NCBI GenBank assembly: GCA_963826165.1
Contig: CAWGWC010000003.1
Coordinates: 186,001-250,000, forward strand
Source: JACVRW01 sp963826165
GTDB lineage: Bacteria > Actinomycetota > Thermoleophilia > Solirubrobacterales > Thermoleophilaceae
Direction of reading: 5' to 3'
DNA length: 64,000 nt
The notes beneath the pieces were generated by a model that saw only the letters and a list, made by a program, of their open reading frames with translations, did no database searches and was not told where the DNA came from. Of the stretch, positions 16,215 to 25,416 are shown piece by piece. A program made the translations under genes and the position numbers. Within the stretch, counting starts at the first letter, position 1; each line of letters starts with the position of its first letter.

Positions 16215-17702
16215 ATGGGCAGCAGTCCCTGGGTCGCTCTCGATGCGACCACCGATCGCCGGCAGCGCGCGCGTGAGCTGATGGAGGCACACCGCCGTGC
16301 GATGCAGGGCTCGTCCCACGACAACTCCATCCGCGAGGTGATCCGCGACTCCTGGCGGCGCTCCGCGGCGGCGGGGGTCGACCCGGCAGTGCGCTCGGCC
16401 CCGCTCAAGCTGTCGGACAGCCAGACCAGCGAGCGGCTGGAGGCGGGCACGCTGCTGGCCCTGGCTCCTCAGGTGCTGCGCCGGCTGCGCGAGGACGTGC
16501 AGGGCGAGGACGAGCAGATCGCGCTGCTCTGCGACACCGACGGCACGATTCTCTGGATCGAAGGTGATCCCGAGGTGCTCTATCGCGCGAACGAGATCCA
16601 TCTCTCACTCGGGGCGCAGTGGAGCGAGCAGGCCGTGGGCACCAACGCCATGGGCACCGCCCTAGCGGTCGACCACCCGGTGCAGATCTTCTCGGCCGAG
16701 CACTTCGCGGAGCCGGTTCACGAATGGACCTGCGCGGCGGCGCCTCTGCATGACCCGGACACGGGCGAGCTGATCGGAGTGATCGACCTCTCGGGCGGGC
16801 TGAGCACCGCTCACCCTCACAGCCTGGCGCTGGTGGCCAGCGCCGCTCAGCACATCGAGACCTTGGCGCAACGCGAGCGCCGTGAGTGGGACGCCCGGCT
16901 GCGCGAGCGGCACGGCGCACGTGTCTGGGGCGGCGGCGCGCAGGCCCTGCTGACCACGCGGGGCCGGGTGGTGGAGGCGACCTCGCCGGACTGGCTGGGA
17001 CGGAGAATCGCCCTCCCCGAGAACGGCGAGGTCCTGTCCTTCGAGGGCCAGACATACGCCGCCGAGCCGGTGGCCGACGGCACAGGCTTCCTGCTCGTGA
17101 CCGCGTCGAAGCGCGCCGAGCCGTTCATCGGCGTGGCGGCGCTCGGCCGCAACCGGCTGCGCGTGACCATCGGCTCGCACACGATCTCGCTCTCGCCGAG
17201 ACACTCGGAGCTCGTGCTCACCCTCATCCTCCGGCCGGAGGGCATGTCCGCCGAGGAGCTGACCCTGGCGGTGTGGGGCGAGCGCGCGAAGCCGGTGAAC
17301 GCTCGCGCCGAGCTGTCGCGTCTACGCCGGCGGCTGGGCTCGAGGCTCGAGGCATCCCCCTACCGCCTGCGCGGCGAGGTGCGCACCGACTTCGACGACC
17401 TGCGCGCGCTGATCGAGCGAGGGCGTCTGGCCGAGGCGCTCGACCGCTACCGGGGCCCGCTGCTCCCCCGCTCGGAGGTCCCGATCGTGAGCGAGGAGCG
17501 CCAAGTGCTCGACGAGCAGCTGCGCAGTGCGCTGCGCTCCCGCGGAAACCCGGCTCTCCTCGAGCGCTGGCTCACCCACAAGGCCGGCGCCGACGACGTG
17601 GTGGCCTGCCGCGAGCTGCTGTCGCTACTGCCCGAGGGGGATGCCCGCCGGCCGGTCGCCCTGTCGCACCTGCGCCGCATCACCGCCGAGCGCGAGCGCT
17701 GA
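16215..17702 (+). CDS. AcoR-like GAF sensor regulator with SARP-like C-terminus
   Basis: A 495-residue regulator. After a helical start (IREVIRDSWRRSAAAGVDP) residues about 85-220 form a GAF sensor of the AcoR type (LLCDTDGTILWIEGD, WSEQAVGTNAMGTALA, FAEPVHEWTCAAAPLHDPD, GVIDLSGG). There is no AAA+ sigma-54 domain. Instead the C-terminus has a winged-helix/TPR-like part (LRVTIGSHTISLSPRHSELVLTLIL, NARAELSRLRRRLG, ALIERGRLAEALDRYRGPLLP) resembling bacterial activators of the SARP class. ATG 16215 is preceded by GGGAGAAGAGG. Divergent from the aldehyde dehydrogenase, it most likely senses an aldehyde or alcohol and regulates it. Confidence 0.85.
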   Translation: MGSSPWVALDATTDRRQRARELMEAHRRAMQGSSHDNSIREVIRDSWRRSAAAGVDPAVRSAPLKLSDSQTSERLEAGTLLALAPQVLRRLREDVQGEDEQIALLCDTDGTILWIEGDPEVLYRANEIHLSLGAQWSEQAVGTNAMGTALAVDHPVQIFSAEHFAEPVHEWTCAAAPLHDPDTGELIGVIDLSGGLSTAHPHSLALVASAAQHIETLAQRERREWDARLRERHGARVWGGGAQALLTTRGRVVEATSPDWLGRRIALPENGEVLSFEGQTYAAEPVADGTGFLLVTASKRAEPFIGVAALGRNRLRVTIGSHTISLSPRHSELVLTLILRPEGMSAEELTLAVWGERAKPVNARAELSRLRRRLGSRLEASPYRLRGEVRTDFDDLRALIERGRLAEALDRYRGPLLPRSEVPIVSEERQVLDEQLRSALRSRGNPALLERWLTHKAGADDVVACRELLSLLPEGDARRPVALSHLRRITAERER

Positions 17703-17784
17703 GCCAAGCGCCGCTCCCCCACCCTCGGCGAACCTCATACCTCAGACGGATGCGCTCGGCTCGTTGATCGGCCAAAGTTCGGGC

Positions 17785-18897
17785 ATGGCCGCAGGCGGAA
17801 CGCGATCGGGCAGGTTGATCGTCCACTTCCTGGACGTCATCACCCCGTGGGCGGTGGGCATCTTCCTCTTCCTGGTGGTGCTCGACGAGGGCCGGCGCGA
17901 GGACTCCTCGGCGGTCATCCTGGCCGGCCTCGTGCTGGTGGTGGTCCAGGCCGTGGCCCTCCATTGGCGCCACCGCCGCCCGGAGCGCGTGACCCTGGCG
18001 GTGCTCGCCACCGGCGTCGCCTTCCAGCTGCTGTTCCCGTTGGTGGTGGTGCCCTTCGCCGGGCTGGTCGCCGTGGGGGCGCTGGCCGCGGCCCGGCCAC
18101 CGCGGGTGTCGCTGATCGGGCTGGCCGGGCTGGTGGCCCTGTCGGCCATGAACTTCTTCACCACGACCGTCGACGACTCCGTCTTCACCATCTGCCTCGC
18201 CGTGGGCGCCTGGGCGCTGGGCGAAGCGGTGCGCAGCCGGCGCGCCGCCGTCTATGAGGCGGCCCGGCGCGCGCTGGGCGAGGAGCACGCCCGCATCGCG
18301 CGCGAGCTGCACGACGTGATCGCCCACAGCGTGTCGGTGATCGTGGTCCAGGCCTCCGCCGCCGATGAGGTGTTCGACGAGCGTCCCGACCAGGCGCGCC
18401 AGGCGCTGCGCTCGATCGAGGCGGCGGGGCGAGACGCGCTGGGCGAGCTGCGCCGGCTGCTGGGCGGCTTTCGCCCCTCCGACGGGCGTGACGGTGTGAC
18501 GCCCCAGCCCGGGCTCGACCGCGTGGACGAACTGGCCGCGCCCTTGCGGGCGGGCGGGCTCGAGGTGATCGTGCGGCGCGAGGGTGAGCGGGCCGACCTG
18601 CCCGCCGGGCTCGACCTGTCCGCTTACCGCATCGTCCAGGAGGCACTGACCAACACGCTGCGCCACGGCCACGCCACCCGCGCCGAGGTCACGCTCAGCT
18701 ACAGCCCCGACGCCCTGGAGGTCGACGTCCGCGACGACGGGCGGACGACGCCCGTCAACGGCGGCGCTCAGGGCGGGCACGGCCTCGTGGGCATGCGCGA
18801 GCGCGCGGCGCTGCTGGGCGGCACCCTGGAGGCGGGCCCGTCCGCGGAGGGCGGCTACCGCGTCCACGCCCGGCTCCCGATCGAGTCCTCGGCGTGA
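17785..18897 (+). CDS. Sensor histidine kinase (HisKA_3 type)
   Basis: A 370-residue kinase. Residues about 10-145 contain several transmembrane helices with almost no external loop, so it may sense a membrane signal. His176 in ARELHDVIAHSVS is the phospho-accepting residue of the HisKA_3 type, and the ATPase domain has YRIVQEALTNTLRHGHA (N box) and VRDDGRTTPVNGGAQGGHGLVGM (G boxes). The reading frame upstream is open, but ATG 17785 directly precedes the first helix. The stop overlaps the GTG of the LuxR response regulator (GTGA). Confidence 0.92.
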   Translation: MAAGGTRSGRLIVHFLDVITPWAVGIFLFLVVLDEGRREDSSAVILAGLVLVVVQAVALHWRHRRPERVTLAVLATGVAFQLLFPLVVVPFAGLVAVGALAAARPPRVSLIGLAGLVALSAMNFFTTTVDDSVFTICLAVGAWALGEAVRSRRAAVYEAARRALGEEHARIARELHDVIAHSVSVIVVQASAADEVFDERPDQARQALRSIEAAGRDALGELRRLLGGFRPSDGRDGVTPQPGLDRVDELAAPLRAGGLEVIVRREGERADLPAGLDLSAYRIVQEALTNTLRHGHATRAEVTLSYSPDALEVDVRDDGRTTPVNGGAQGGHGLVGMRERAALLGGTLEAGPSAEGGYRVHARLPIESSA

Positions 18898-19556
18898 CCG
18901 TGCGGGTGGCGATCGCGGACGACCAGGCCCTTGTGCGGGGCGGGTTTCGCATGATCCTCGACAACCAGGAGGACATCGAGGTGGTGGGCGAGGCGAGCAA
19001 CGGGCTCGAGGCGGTGGAGCTCGTGGGCCGGCAACCGCCCGATGTGGTGCTGATGGACGTGCGCATGCCGGAGGTCGACGGCATCGAGGCTACCCGGCGC
19101 ATAGCCGCCTCCGGCAGCCCGGCGCGAATCATCATCCTCACCACCTATGACCTGGACGAGTACGTGTTCTCCGCGCTGCGGGCCGGAGCCAGCGGCTTCC
19201 TCCTCAAAGACGTCCGCCCGCAGGAGCTGGTGGAGGCGATCCGGGTTGTGGCGCGCGGCGACGCCCTGCTGGCGCCGACCGTCACGCGGCGGCTGCTCGA
19301 GCGCTTCGGCCGCGTGCTCTCCGAGGAGCCGGCGTCCCCGCGGGATCTCGACGAGTTGACCGAGCGCGAGCGCGAGGTGCTGCGCCTGGTGGCTCTGGCC
19401 CTCTCGAACGCCGAGATCGCGTCACGGCTGGTGCTGACCGAGGCCACGGTCAAGACGCACGTGTCGGCAGTGCTGAGAAAGCTCGGCCTGCGCGACCGCG
19501 TGCAGGCAGTGGTGTTCGCCTACGACGTCGGCCTCGTGCGCCCGCGCTCCCCCTGA
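18894..19556 (+). CDS. NarL/LuxR-family response regulator
   Basis: A 220-residue DNA-binding partner of the kinase just upstream. The receiver domain (1-120) carries Asp55 in VVLMDVRMPEVDG as phosphorylation site, Thr in ILTTYD and Lys in FLLKDV. The C-terminal LuxR helix-turn-helix spans about 150-210 (LTEREREVLRLVALALSNAEIA, TVKTHVSAVLRKLGL). It is followed after 66 bases by a two-gene ABC exporter, the usual arrangement for a two-component system regulating an antibiotic or lipid exporter. Confidence 0.94.
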   Translation: MTVRVAIADDQALVRGGFRMILDNQEDIEVVGEASNGLEAVELVGRQPPDVVLMDVRMPEVDGIEATRRIAASGSPARIIILTTYDLDEYVFSALRAGASGFLLKDVRPQELVEAIRVVARGDALLAPTVTRRLLERFGRVLSEEPASPRDLDELTEREREVLRLVALALSNAEIASRLVLTEATVKTHVSAVLRKLGLRDRVQAVVFAYDVGLVRPRSP

Positions 19557-19622
19557 AGTAGGAGCCGAGATCCCATACTCGCGCCCGATGTGGCGCGGCG
19601 CCCCCGGTCGTAGCTTGGCGTC

Positions 19623-20522
19623 ATGAGCGCAGCGGCGATCGAACTCAGGGGCCTGAGCAAGCGCTTCGGCTCGCTCCAAGCAGTGCACGACCTCAGCTTC
19701 TCCGTGCAGAACGGCCGGGTGACCGGCTTCCTGGGACCAAACGGGGCGGGCAAGAGCACGGCGCTGCGCATGGCCCTCGGGCTGATCAGGGCGAACGCCG
19801 GCACGGCCACCTTCGCCGGGCTGCCCTATGACCGGCTGACTCATCCGAGCGCTCATGTCGGCGCGGTGCTCGAGGAGGCGAGCTTCCACCCCGGCCGCAG
19901 CGGGCGCAACCACCTGCGCGTGCTGGCGGCCGCCGGCCGGCACCCGAGTTCGCGCGTGGACGAGGTGCTCGACCGGGTTGGGCTCACCGAGGCGGCGGGC
20001 CGCCGGGTGAAGGGCTACTCGATGGGCATGCGCCAGCGTCTGGCCATAGCCGCCGCGCTGCTCGGCCACCCCGAGGTGCTCATCCTCGACGAGCCCACCA
20101 ACGGCCTCGATCCTCCCGGGATCCGCTGGATGCGCGACCTGGTGCGCTCCGAGGCCGCCCACGGTCGCGCCGTGCTGATCTCGAGCCACCTGCTCAGCGA
20201 GGTGGCCCAGAGTGTGGACGACGTGGTCGTGATCGCGCGCGGGGTGCTGCGAGACAGCGGACCGCTCGAGCGCGTGCTCGGCGGCGCCGACGGCCCCGTG
20301 ACCCGCGTGCGCAGTGCCGATGCCGAGCGCCTGGCGGGCCTCCTGCGACAACGGGCGACGCCGGTCGAGCCCGACGGACCGGGCACGCTGCTGGTATCCG
20401 GCACGGCGCCCGCGGTGGTGGGAGCGGTGGCGGCCGAGCACGGGGTGGCACTCAGCGAGCTCGTGGCCGTGTCCCGCTCGCTCGAGGACGCCTTTCTCGA
20501 GCTCACCGAGGAGGCGGCATGA
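19623..20522 (+). CDS. ABC transporter ATP-binding protein (BcrA-like)
   Basis: A 299-residue ATPase with Walker A GPNGAGKST at about residue 39, signature YSMGMRQRLAIAAALL and Walker B EVLILDEPTNGLDPPGIR, ending in a roughly 80-residue C-terminal domain (ELVAVSRSLEDAFLELTEE). The form is that of bacitracin-type exporters. It overlaps the following permease gene by four bases (ATGA) and follows a two-component system that probably controls it. Likely task is expelling an envelope-active compound; the substrate is unknown. Confidence 0.93.
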   Translation: MSAAAIELRGLSKRFGSLQAVHDLSFSVQNGRVTGFLGPNGAGKSTALRMALGLIRANAGTATFAGLPYDRLTHPSAHVGAVLEEASFHPGRSGRNHLRVLAAAGRHPSSRVDEVLDRVGLTEAAGRRVKGYSMGMRQRLAIAAALLGHPEVLILDEPTNGLDPPGIRWMRDLVRSEAAHGRAVLISSHLLSEVAQSVDDVVVIARGVLRDSGPLERVLGGADGPVTRVRSADAERLAGLLRQRATPVEPDGPGTLLVSGTAPAVVGAVAAEHGVALSELVAVSRSLEDAFLELTEEAA

Positions 20523-21262
20523 GCGCGCTGCTCAAGGCCGAGCTGCTCAAGCTCAGCACCACCAGGACCTTCGCCGCGCTCGCCGGCGCGGCGATGGCGA
20601 CCTCGGTGGCCATCTGCGTCCTCGTGTGCCTGCTCACCGAGCCCACGCAGGAGACGGTCCTCACCGACGTGTTCACCGCCGATACCAGCGGGCTGTTCAT
20701 CTCCGTGCTGGCCATCGTCGGCATCACCGGCGAGTGGCGACACCGGACGATCACCAGCTCGTTGCTCGCCGCGCCCGACCGTCTGGGCTTCCTGGCCGCC
20801 AAGACGCTTGCGTTCGCGGCGGCGGGGCTGCTCCTCTCGGTGCTCATCTCGCTGGCGGTGGCCGTCGCCGGCATGCTCATCCTGACGACGCGCGACCTGC
20901 CCACCCCGGAACTCGCCGAGCTGCTCGGCCAGATTGGCCGCAACGCCGAGACGGCCGCCCTGGCGGGCGCCTTCGGGGTGGCCATCGGCTCGCTCGTGCG
21001 CAACCAGCCGACGGCGCTCGTCGGCGTGCTGCTGCTCTCGTTCTTGGTCGAACCGGCCGTTGTCGCGCTCGCTCCCGAGGTGGGCCGGTACGGGCCGTTC
21101 AGCGCTCTCCCCGCCGCCGTCGCCGACATCCCGGCCGAGGACGTCGGCACCCCGGATGTGCGCCTGCTCTCGCCCGCCCTCGGCGCGCTGGCCCTGCTGG
21201 CCTGGGTGGGCGGCCTCTTCAGCCTTGGCGCCGCGCTGCTTCGCCGGCGTGACCTGACCTGA
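20519..21262 (+). CDS. ABC transporter permease
   Basis: A 247-residue membrane protein with about six helices, beginning LLKAELLKLSTTRTF, the standard cytoplasmic opening of ABC-2 permeases of the bacitracin/lantibiotic-export type. It partners the ATPase just upstream, sharing an ATGA overlap. The loop after the first helix (CLLTEPTQETVLTDVFTA) is short, so no large external domain is present. It ends six bases before the stop of the convergent DUF1707 gene. Confidence 0.9.
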   Translation: MSALLKAELLKLSTTRTFAALAGAAMATSVAICVLVCLLTEPTQETVLTDVFTADTSGLFISVLAIVGITGEWRHRTITSSLLAAPDRLGFLAAKTLAFAAAGLLLSVLISLAVAVAGMLILTTRDLPTPELAELLGQIGRNAETAALAGAFGVAIGSLVRNQPTALVGVLLLSFLVEPAVVALAPEVGRYGPFSALPAAVADIPAEDVGTPDVRLLSPALGALALLAWVGGLFSLGAALLRRRDLT

Positions 21263-21268
21263 GGCCGC

Positions 21269-21826
21269 TCAGCGCGACGACTTCACGTCGGTCCCGCCCA
21301 TGATCGACCAGGCCCGGACGCGCACCACCGGGGCGCCGGGCGCTGGCGGCGAGGCGTCGGCGAGCTTGAGGTCGTTGCCGCCCATCAGCGCAAAACCGCT
21401 GAGCTCGACGCGGACGCCAGGCGGCACCACGATGTCCGATCCTCCCATCAGGGAGAAAACCGTGATCTCGGTCTCCATCTCCTCGACGGTGACCCGGCTG
21501 AGGTCGAGATCGGCGCCGCCCATCAGGTTCACGACCGTGGACCGCGGCGCGATGCGCCAGCGGCCGGCGTGAGTGCCGCCGCCCATGATCCCAACGATCC
21601 AGCGGCGCGACTTGGCGCCAGCGGGCAGCGGGGCGTCCGGCAGGTCTGTGGTGAGGGGCTCGAGCTCGCCCCGCGTCTTGGCAGTGAGGGCGCGATCGAG
21701 TCGCTCGGCCAGCTCGTCCAGGGTCAGCCTGCCCTCGCCGGCGGCCACCCGCAGCCGTTCCGCGGCCGCGTCCCGCTCCTGGTCGGACGCTCGCAGGGCC
21801 GGGGAGTCCGGGCTCGTGTCGTGCAT
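21269..21826 (-). CDS. DUF1707 plus LiaF-like C-terminal domain protein
   Basis: A 185-residue protein. Residues about 10-65 match DUF1707, a short helical domain (LRASDQERDAAAERLRVA, GRLTLDELAERLDRALTA). Residues about 75-182 form a beta-rich repeat domain with the recurrent xxMGGxD motif (IMGGG, NLMGGADLD, SLMGGSDIVVPPGV, ALMGGND, SIMGGTD), characteristic of the cell-wall-active antibiotic response proteins such as LiaF. No transmembrane segment is seen. Convergent with the exporter, it fits an envelope-stress group. Function of DUF1707 proteins is unknown. Confidence 0.88.
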   Translation of the reverse strand: MHDTSPDSPALRASDQERDAAAERLRVAAGEGRLTLDELAERLDRALTAKTRGELEPLTTDLPDAPLPAGAKSRRWIVGIMGGGTHAGRWRIAPRSTVVNLMGGADLDLSRVTVEEMETEITVFSLMGGSDIVVPPGVRVELSGFALMGGNDLKLADASPPAPGAPVVRVRAWSIMGGTDVKSSR

Positions 21827-24205
21827 GTTCGCCGTATACCCGAGAAGCCCCTCGCGGAGTCCGCCGGTTCCGGTTTCCTATACGGTGCCGAGCCCCTGAA
21901 GCAGGCAGCTCGCATACGAACCGTCGCCGCGGTCGCGGCGTGCTCCCTGGGCCTGCTCGGGCTGGCCGCGCCCACGGCGTTCGCTGCGGGCAGGGCGGAG
22001 TTCAGCGCTCGTGGCGGTATCAACCACGCCTACGTGCTCGACGCAGAGCGTGGCCAGACGCTGCGCCTGGTGAACGCGCGCGGCCGCACCGTCGGTAGCG
22101 GGCGCGCCGACCGGCTGGGCAGCAAGATCTTCCGCGAGCTCAGTCCCGGGCCGGGCTACCGGGTGCTTAGCGGCAAAGGCCGGCGGGCGGTGAGCAGCAA
22201 GGCATTCAGAGTGCTGCGCGCGGGCGCCAACCCGGGCCGTTCCTTCTACCGGCGAAAGAGCCTGAAGCAGGGGCTCAACTACGTGAAGGTGCGCGACGGC
22301 GTGGAGCTGGCCATGACCGTGCGCCTCCCGACCGGGAAGACGCTGGCCGACGGCCCCTTCCCCACTTTCATCGAGCACTCCGGCTATCAGGTGGCGGCGC
22401 CCAACGATCTGCTCAGCTCGGTGATCGGCTCGCTCAACGGCAGCGGCGCCCCGCCGGATCCCCTCGCGCCCGCCAGCTCCACCGCGGTGGGCTCGCTGAT
22501 CGGCCCGCTGCTCGGCTTCGCCGTGGTCAGCGTGCAGATGCGCGGCTCGGGCTGCTCGGGCGGCGCCTTCGACCTGTTCGACCTGCCCACCACGTACGAC
22601 GGCTATGACGCCGTGGAGACGGTCGCGGCTCAGCCCTGGGTGCGCGGCGGCACCGTGGGCATGGCCGGCATCTCGTTCTCCGGCATCAGCCAGCTCTTCG
22701 CCGCGGGCACGCGGCCGCCGCACCTGTCGGCGATCGCGCCGATGTCGGTCACCGACGACCTCTACACCGGCACGGGCTACCCGGGCGGCATCTTCAACAA
22801 CGGCTTCGCCCAGACGTGGATCGAGGAGCGCATGGCGGACGCGCGACCGGCGCCGGCAGGCGGCCAGCCCTGGGCTCGCGAGTTGGTCAAGCAGGGCGAC
22901 GAGCGCTGCCGGGCAAACCAGGCGCTGCGCCTCCAGACCCAGGACGCGCTGGCGCTGCAGAAGCGGAACCCGTTCCGCACGCCGTCGCTGTTCGGCCAGC
23001 GGGCGCCCGGGCCGTGGCTCAAGCGCGCGAAGGTCCCGGTGTTCCTGGTGGGGCAGTTCCAGGACGAGCAGACCGGCGGTCACTTCCCCCAGAGCCTGAG
23101 CTCTCTGAACGGCAGGCCGCGCGTGTGGATCTCGCTGCAGAACGGGGTGCACGCCGACTCGCTCGGACCGAGCACGATCACCCGCTGGGCCGAGTTCCTC
23201 AAGCTCTACGTGGCCGGCGAGGTGCCACGGATCCCCGACTCGATCATCGGCCTGAGCGGGGCGCTCTACCAGTTCCTGGCCGACGCGGGCGCGGCGCCCG
23301 TGACCCAGTCGCGCCTGGCCGGCTTCACCAGCGTCGACGCCGCCAAGGCCGAATTCGAGAAGGACGCCCGCGTGCGCCTGCTGATGGACAACGGCGGCGG
23401 ACCGCAGGGACCGGGCTCCATCGGCGCGCCCTGGGAGCTCAACTACGGCTCCTGGCCGCCGCGTGAGGCCCGGGCCAAGCGTCTCTATCTCCGGCCCGGC
23501 GGCGCGCTGGGACGAAAGCCGGCTTCGGCGAGCCGCGCCCGCTACACGGCCGACCCGGGCGCGCGGCCGCGCCAGACGCTCCCCGGAAACGGTGCCGAGG
23601 ACGCGTGGAAGGCTCAGCCTCCGTACAACTGGGCGCCGCTGGCGGCCGGCAAGGGCCTCGGCTTCGTCACGGCCCCGCTCGCCTCCGACCTGGTGATCGG
23701 CGGGCCGTCGAGCCTCGATCTCCACCTCAGGTCCTCGGCTCGCGACACCGACCTCCAGGTCACGCTCAGCGAGGTCCGTCCGGACGGTCGCGAGACCTAT
23801 GTCCAGAACGGCTGGCTGCGCGCTTCGCACCGCAAGCTCAACCCGCGGCGATCCACGGCGCTCGATCCCTTCCCGACCCACCTGAAGGAGGACGCCGCGC
23901 CTCTGCCGCGGGGTCGCTACGCGCTGGTGCGCGTGCCGATCTATCCCGCCGCTCACGCCTTCCGGGCGGGATCCCGGGTCCGGGTGACCGTGCAGGCGAC
24001 CGGTGGCGACCGCCCACGCTGGGACTTCGCCACCCTCGACCGCGGGCGCACTCGCAACACGATCGCACTCGGTGGCGCGCGAGCGTCGAGCCTCGTCCTG
24101 CCGGTGCTGGCGGGCGCCACGGCCAAGGGCACCCCCCTGCCGGGCGCCACCGCGCTCCGCGGACAGCCGAGCCGCGCCTACGCCGCGGCCTCCAACGGCG
24201 GCTGA
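21821..24205 (+). CDS. Secreted CocE/X-Pro dipeptidyl-peptidase family hydrolase
   Basis: A large serine hydrolase of the alpha/beta type. A signal peptide (core VAAVAACSLGLLGLAAPTAFA) follows an N-terminal extension, then a beta-rich region and the X-Pro hydrolase core: nucleophile Ser in GMAGISFSGISQ, the RGSGCSGG oxyanion region, and likely catalytic His in QNGVHADSLG; the last third is a jelly-roll X-Pro C-terminal domain. The start is uncertain: the closest standard in-frame start is GTG 21821, but the natural signal-peptide start would be CTG 21896 (LKQAARIRT), right after a TATAC box. Acts on peptides or esters outside the cell; substrate unknown. Confidence 0.82.
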   Translation: MHVRRIPEKPLAESAGSGFLYGAEPLKQAARIRTVAAVAACSLGLLGLAAPTAFAAGRAEFSARGGINHAYVLDAERGQTLRLVNARGRTVGSGRADRLGSKIFRELSPGPGYRVLSGKGRRAVSSKAFRVLRAGANPGRSFYRRKSLKQGLNYVKVRDGVELAMTVRLPTGKTLADGPFPTFIEHSGYQVAAPNDLLSSVIGSLNGSGAPPDPLAPASSTAVGSLIGPLLGFAVVSVQMRGSGCSGGAFDLFDLPTTYDGYDAVETVAAQPWVRGGTVGMAGISFSGISQLFAAGTRPPHLSAIAPMSVTDDLYTGTGYPGGIFNNGFAQTWIEERMADARPAPAGGQPWARELVKQGDERCRANQALRLQTQDALALQKRNPFRTPSLFGQRAPGPWLKRAKVPVFLVGQFQDEQTGGHFPQSLSSLNGRPRVWISLQNGVHADSLGPSTITRWAEFLKLYVAGEVPRIPDSIIGLSGALYQFLADAGAAPVTQSRLAGFTSVDAAKAEFEKDARVRLLMDNGGGPQGPGSIGAPWELNYGSWPPREARAKRLYLRPGGALGRKPASASRARYTADPGARPRQTLPGNGAEDAWKAQPPYNWAPLAAGKGLGFVTAPLASDLVIGGPSSLDLHLRSSARDTDLQVTLSEVRPDGRETYVQNGWLRASHRKLNPRRSTALDPFPTHLKEDAAPLPRGRYALVRVPIYPAAHAFRAGSRVRVTVQATGGDRPRWDFATLDRGRTRNTIALGGARASSLVLPVLAGATAKGTPLPGATALRGQPSRAYAAASNGG

Positions 24206-24244
24206 GAGCCGGCTCCCAACTACGCGAACGGGACCGGACGGTCC
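24206..24244. terminator. Palindromes after the CocE gene
   Basis: Immediately after the CocE stop stands GAGCCGGCTC (24206-24215, perfect palindrome), and 15 bases on a GGACCG/CGGTCC inverted repeat with two-base centre (24231-24244). Either could end transcription or serve as an operator for the following MreB gene. No T-run. The palindromes are certain, their role is not. Confidence 0.3.
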
Positions 24245-24336
24245 GCTAGCGTCCCTATGTGGTGGTGCCTGGCGCGCCGCCGCTCGAGCGGAAGGGAGCC
24301 GCAGATCGTTCAGTCACACCGCAGTGCGGGCGCAGC

Positions 24337-25416
24337 ATGCCTCTGAGGCATGGCGCCGGGCGCCACGACTCCGCGCGGCAGCCGTTGCGCCGCCGGGTTC
24401 TACCGAGGCTGGGTGGCCGGGACATCGCCATCGACCTGGGCACGGCCAACACGCTGGTGTTCGTCCGCGGCGAAGGGATCGTCGTGTCCGAGCCTTCGGT
24501 GGTCGCGGTGGACACCCAGAGCGGCGCAGTGCACGCCGTGGGCGAGCAGGCCCAGCAGATGATCGGCCGCACGCCGGCGCGCATCACTGCGGTGCGGCCG
24601 CTGCGCCACGGTGTGATCGCGGACTTCGAGATCACCGAGAAGATGCTCCGCCACTTCATGGGCCAGGTGCACCGCAGCCGCCACGCGCGCCCGCGGGTGA
24701 TGATGTGCGCGCCGTCGGGCATCACCGACGTGGAACAGCGAGCTCTGACCGAGGCCTGCGTGGCCGCCGGGGCGCGCTCCGTGCAGCTGATCGAGGAGCC
24801 GCTGGCCGCGGCGATCGGAGCCGGGCTCCCGATCGACGAGCCGAGGGCCAGCGTGGTGGTCGACGTGGGCGGCGGCACGAGCGAGGTGGCGGTGATCTCG
24901 CTCGGCGGGATCGTGGTTTCGCGCTCGCTGCGGGTGGGCGGCTACGACCTGGACGACGCCGCCGCGGCCTGGCTGCGTACGACCCACGGGCTGGCTATCG
25001 GGGAGACCACGGCGGAGCGGGTGAAGCTCGAGGTGGGCAGCGTGACCCCCGACGCCAGCAACGGGAGCTGTGACGTCAAGGGCCGCGACCCGATCTCGGG
25101 GCTGCCGCGACAGGTGCAGATCGGCAGCGAGGAGATGCGCAGCGCGCTCGAGGACCAGGTGGGCGCGATCATCGAGGCGGTGAAGGAGGCGCTCGAGGAC
25201 ACACCGCCCGAGCTGGCCTCGGACATGCCGCAGCGCGGGATCGTGCTCGCCGGCGGCGGCGCGCTGCTGCGCGGGCTGGCCGAGCGGGTCGCTCTGGAGA
25301 CCAACGTGCCGGCGCGCCTGGCCGAGTCCCCGCTCGACTGCGTGGCCCTCGGCGCGGGTCAGGCGCTCGAGGAGATAGAGCTGCTCGAGCGCGCCAGCCC
25401 CGGAGGGCTTCGCTAG
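24337..25416 (+). CDS. mreB: Actin-like protein MreB
   Basis: A bacterial actin that polymerises under the membrane and guides wall synthesis in rods. Phosphate 1 is RDIAIDLGTANTLVFVRG (truncated here at the first residues), ARPRVMMCAPSGITDVEQRA precedes the conserved EEPLAAAIGAGL, and phosphate 2 is VVVDVGGGTSEVAVISLGG; the C-terminus has RGIVLAGGGALLRGL. ATG 24337 is the last ATG before the conserved core; GTG 24259 would add 26 residues. Either way about 20-45 residues precede the usual MreB start. No mreC or mreD is adjacent, so it is an orphan copy. Confidence 0.93.
   Translation: MPLRHGAGRHDSARQPLRRRVLPRLGGRDIAIDLGTANTLVFVRGEGIVVSEPSVVAVDTQSGAVHAVGEQAQQMIGRTPARITAVRPLRHGVIADFEITEKMLRHFMGQVHRSRHARPRVMMCAPSGITDVEQRALTEACVAAGARSVQLIEEPLAAAIGAGLPIDEPRASVVVDVGGGTSEVAVISLGGIVVSRSLRVGGYDLDDAAAAWLRTTHGLAIGETTAERVKLEVGSVTPDASNGSCDVKGRDPISGLPRQVQIGSEEMRSALEDQVGAIIEAVKEALEDTPPELASDMPQRGIVLAGGGALLRGLAERVALETNVPARLAESPLDCVALGAGQALEEIELLERASPGGLR

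Noticed and set aside
21878..23956. Long minus-strand open frame opposite the CocE gene
   Set aside because: High GC content keeps antisense frames open; its translation is low-complexity Arg/Ala/Gly/His without any domain, whereas the plus strand gives a complete hydrolase with signal peptide.
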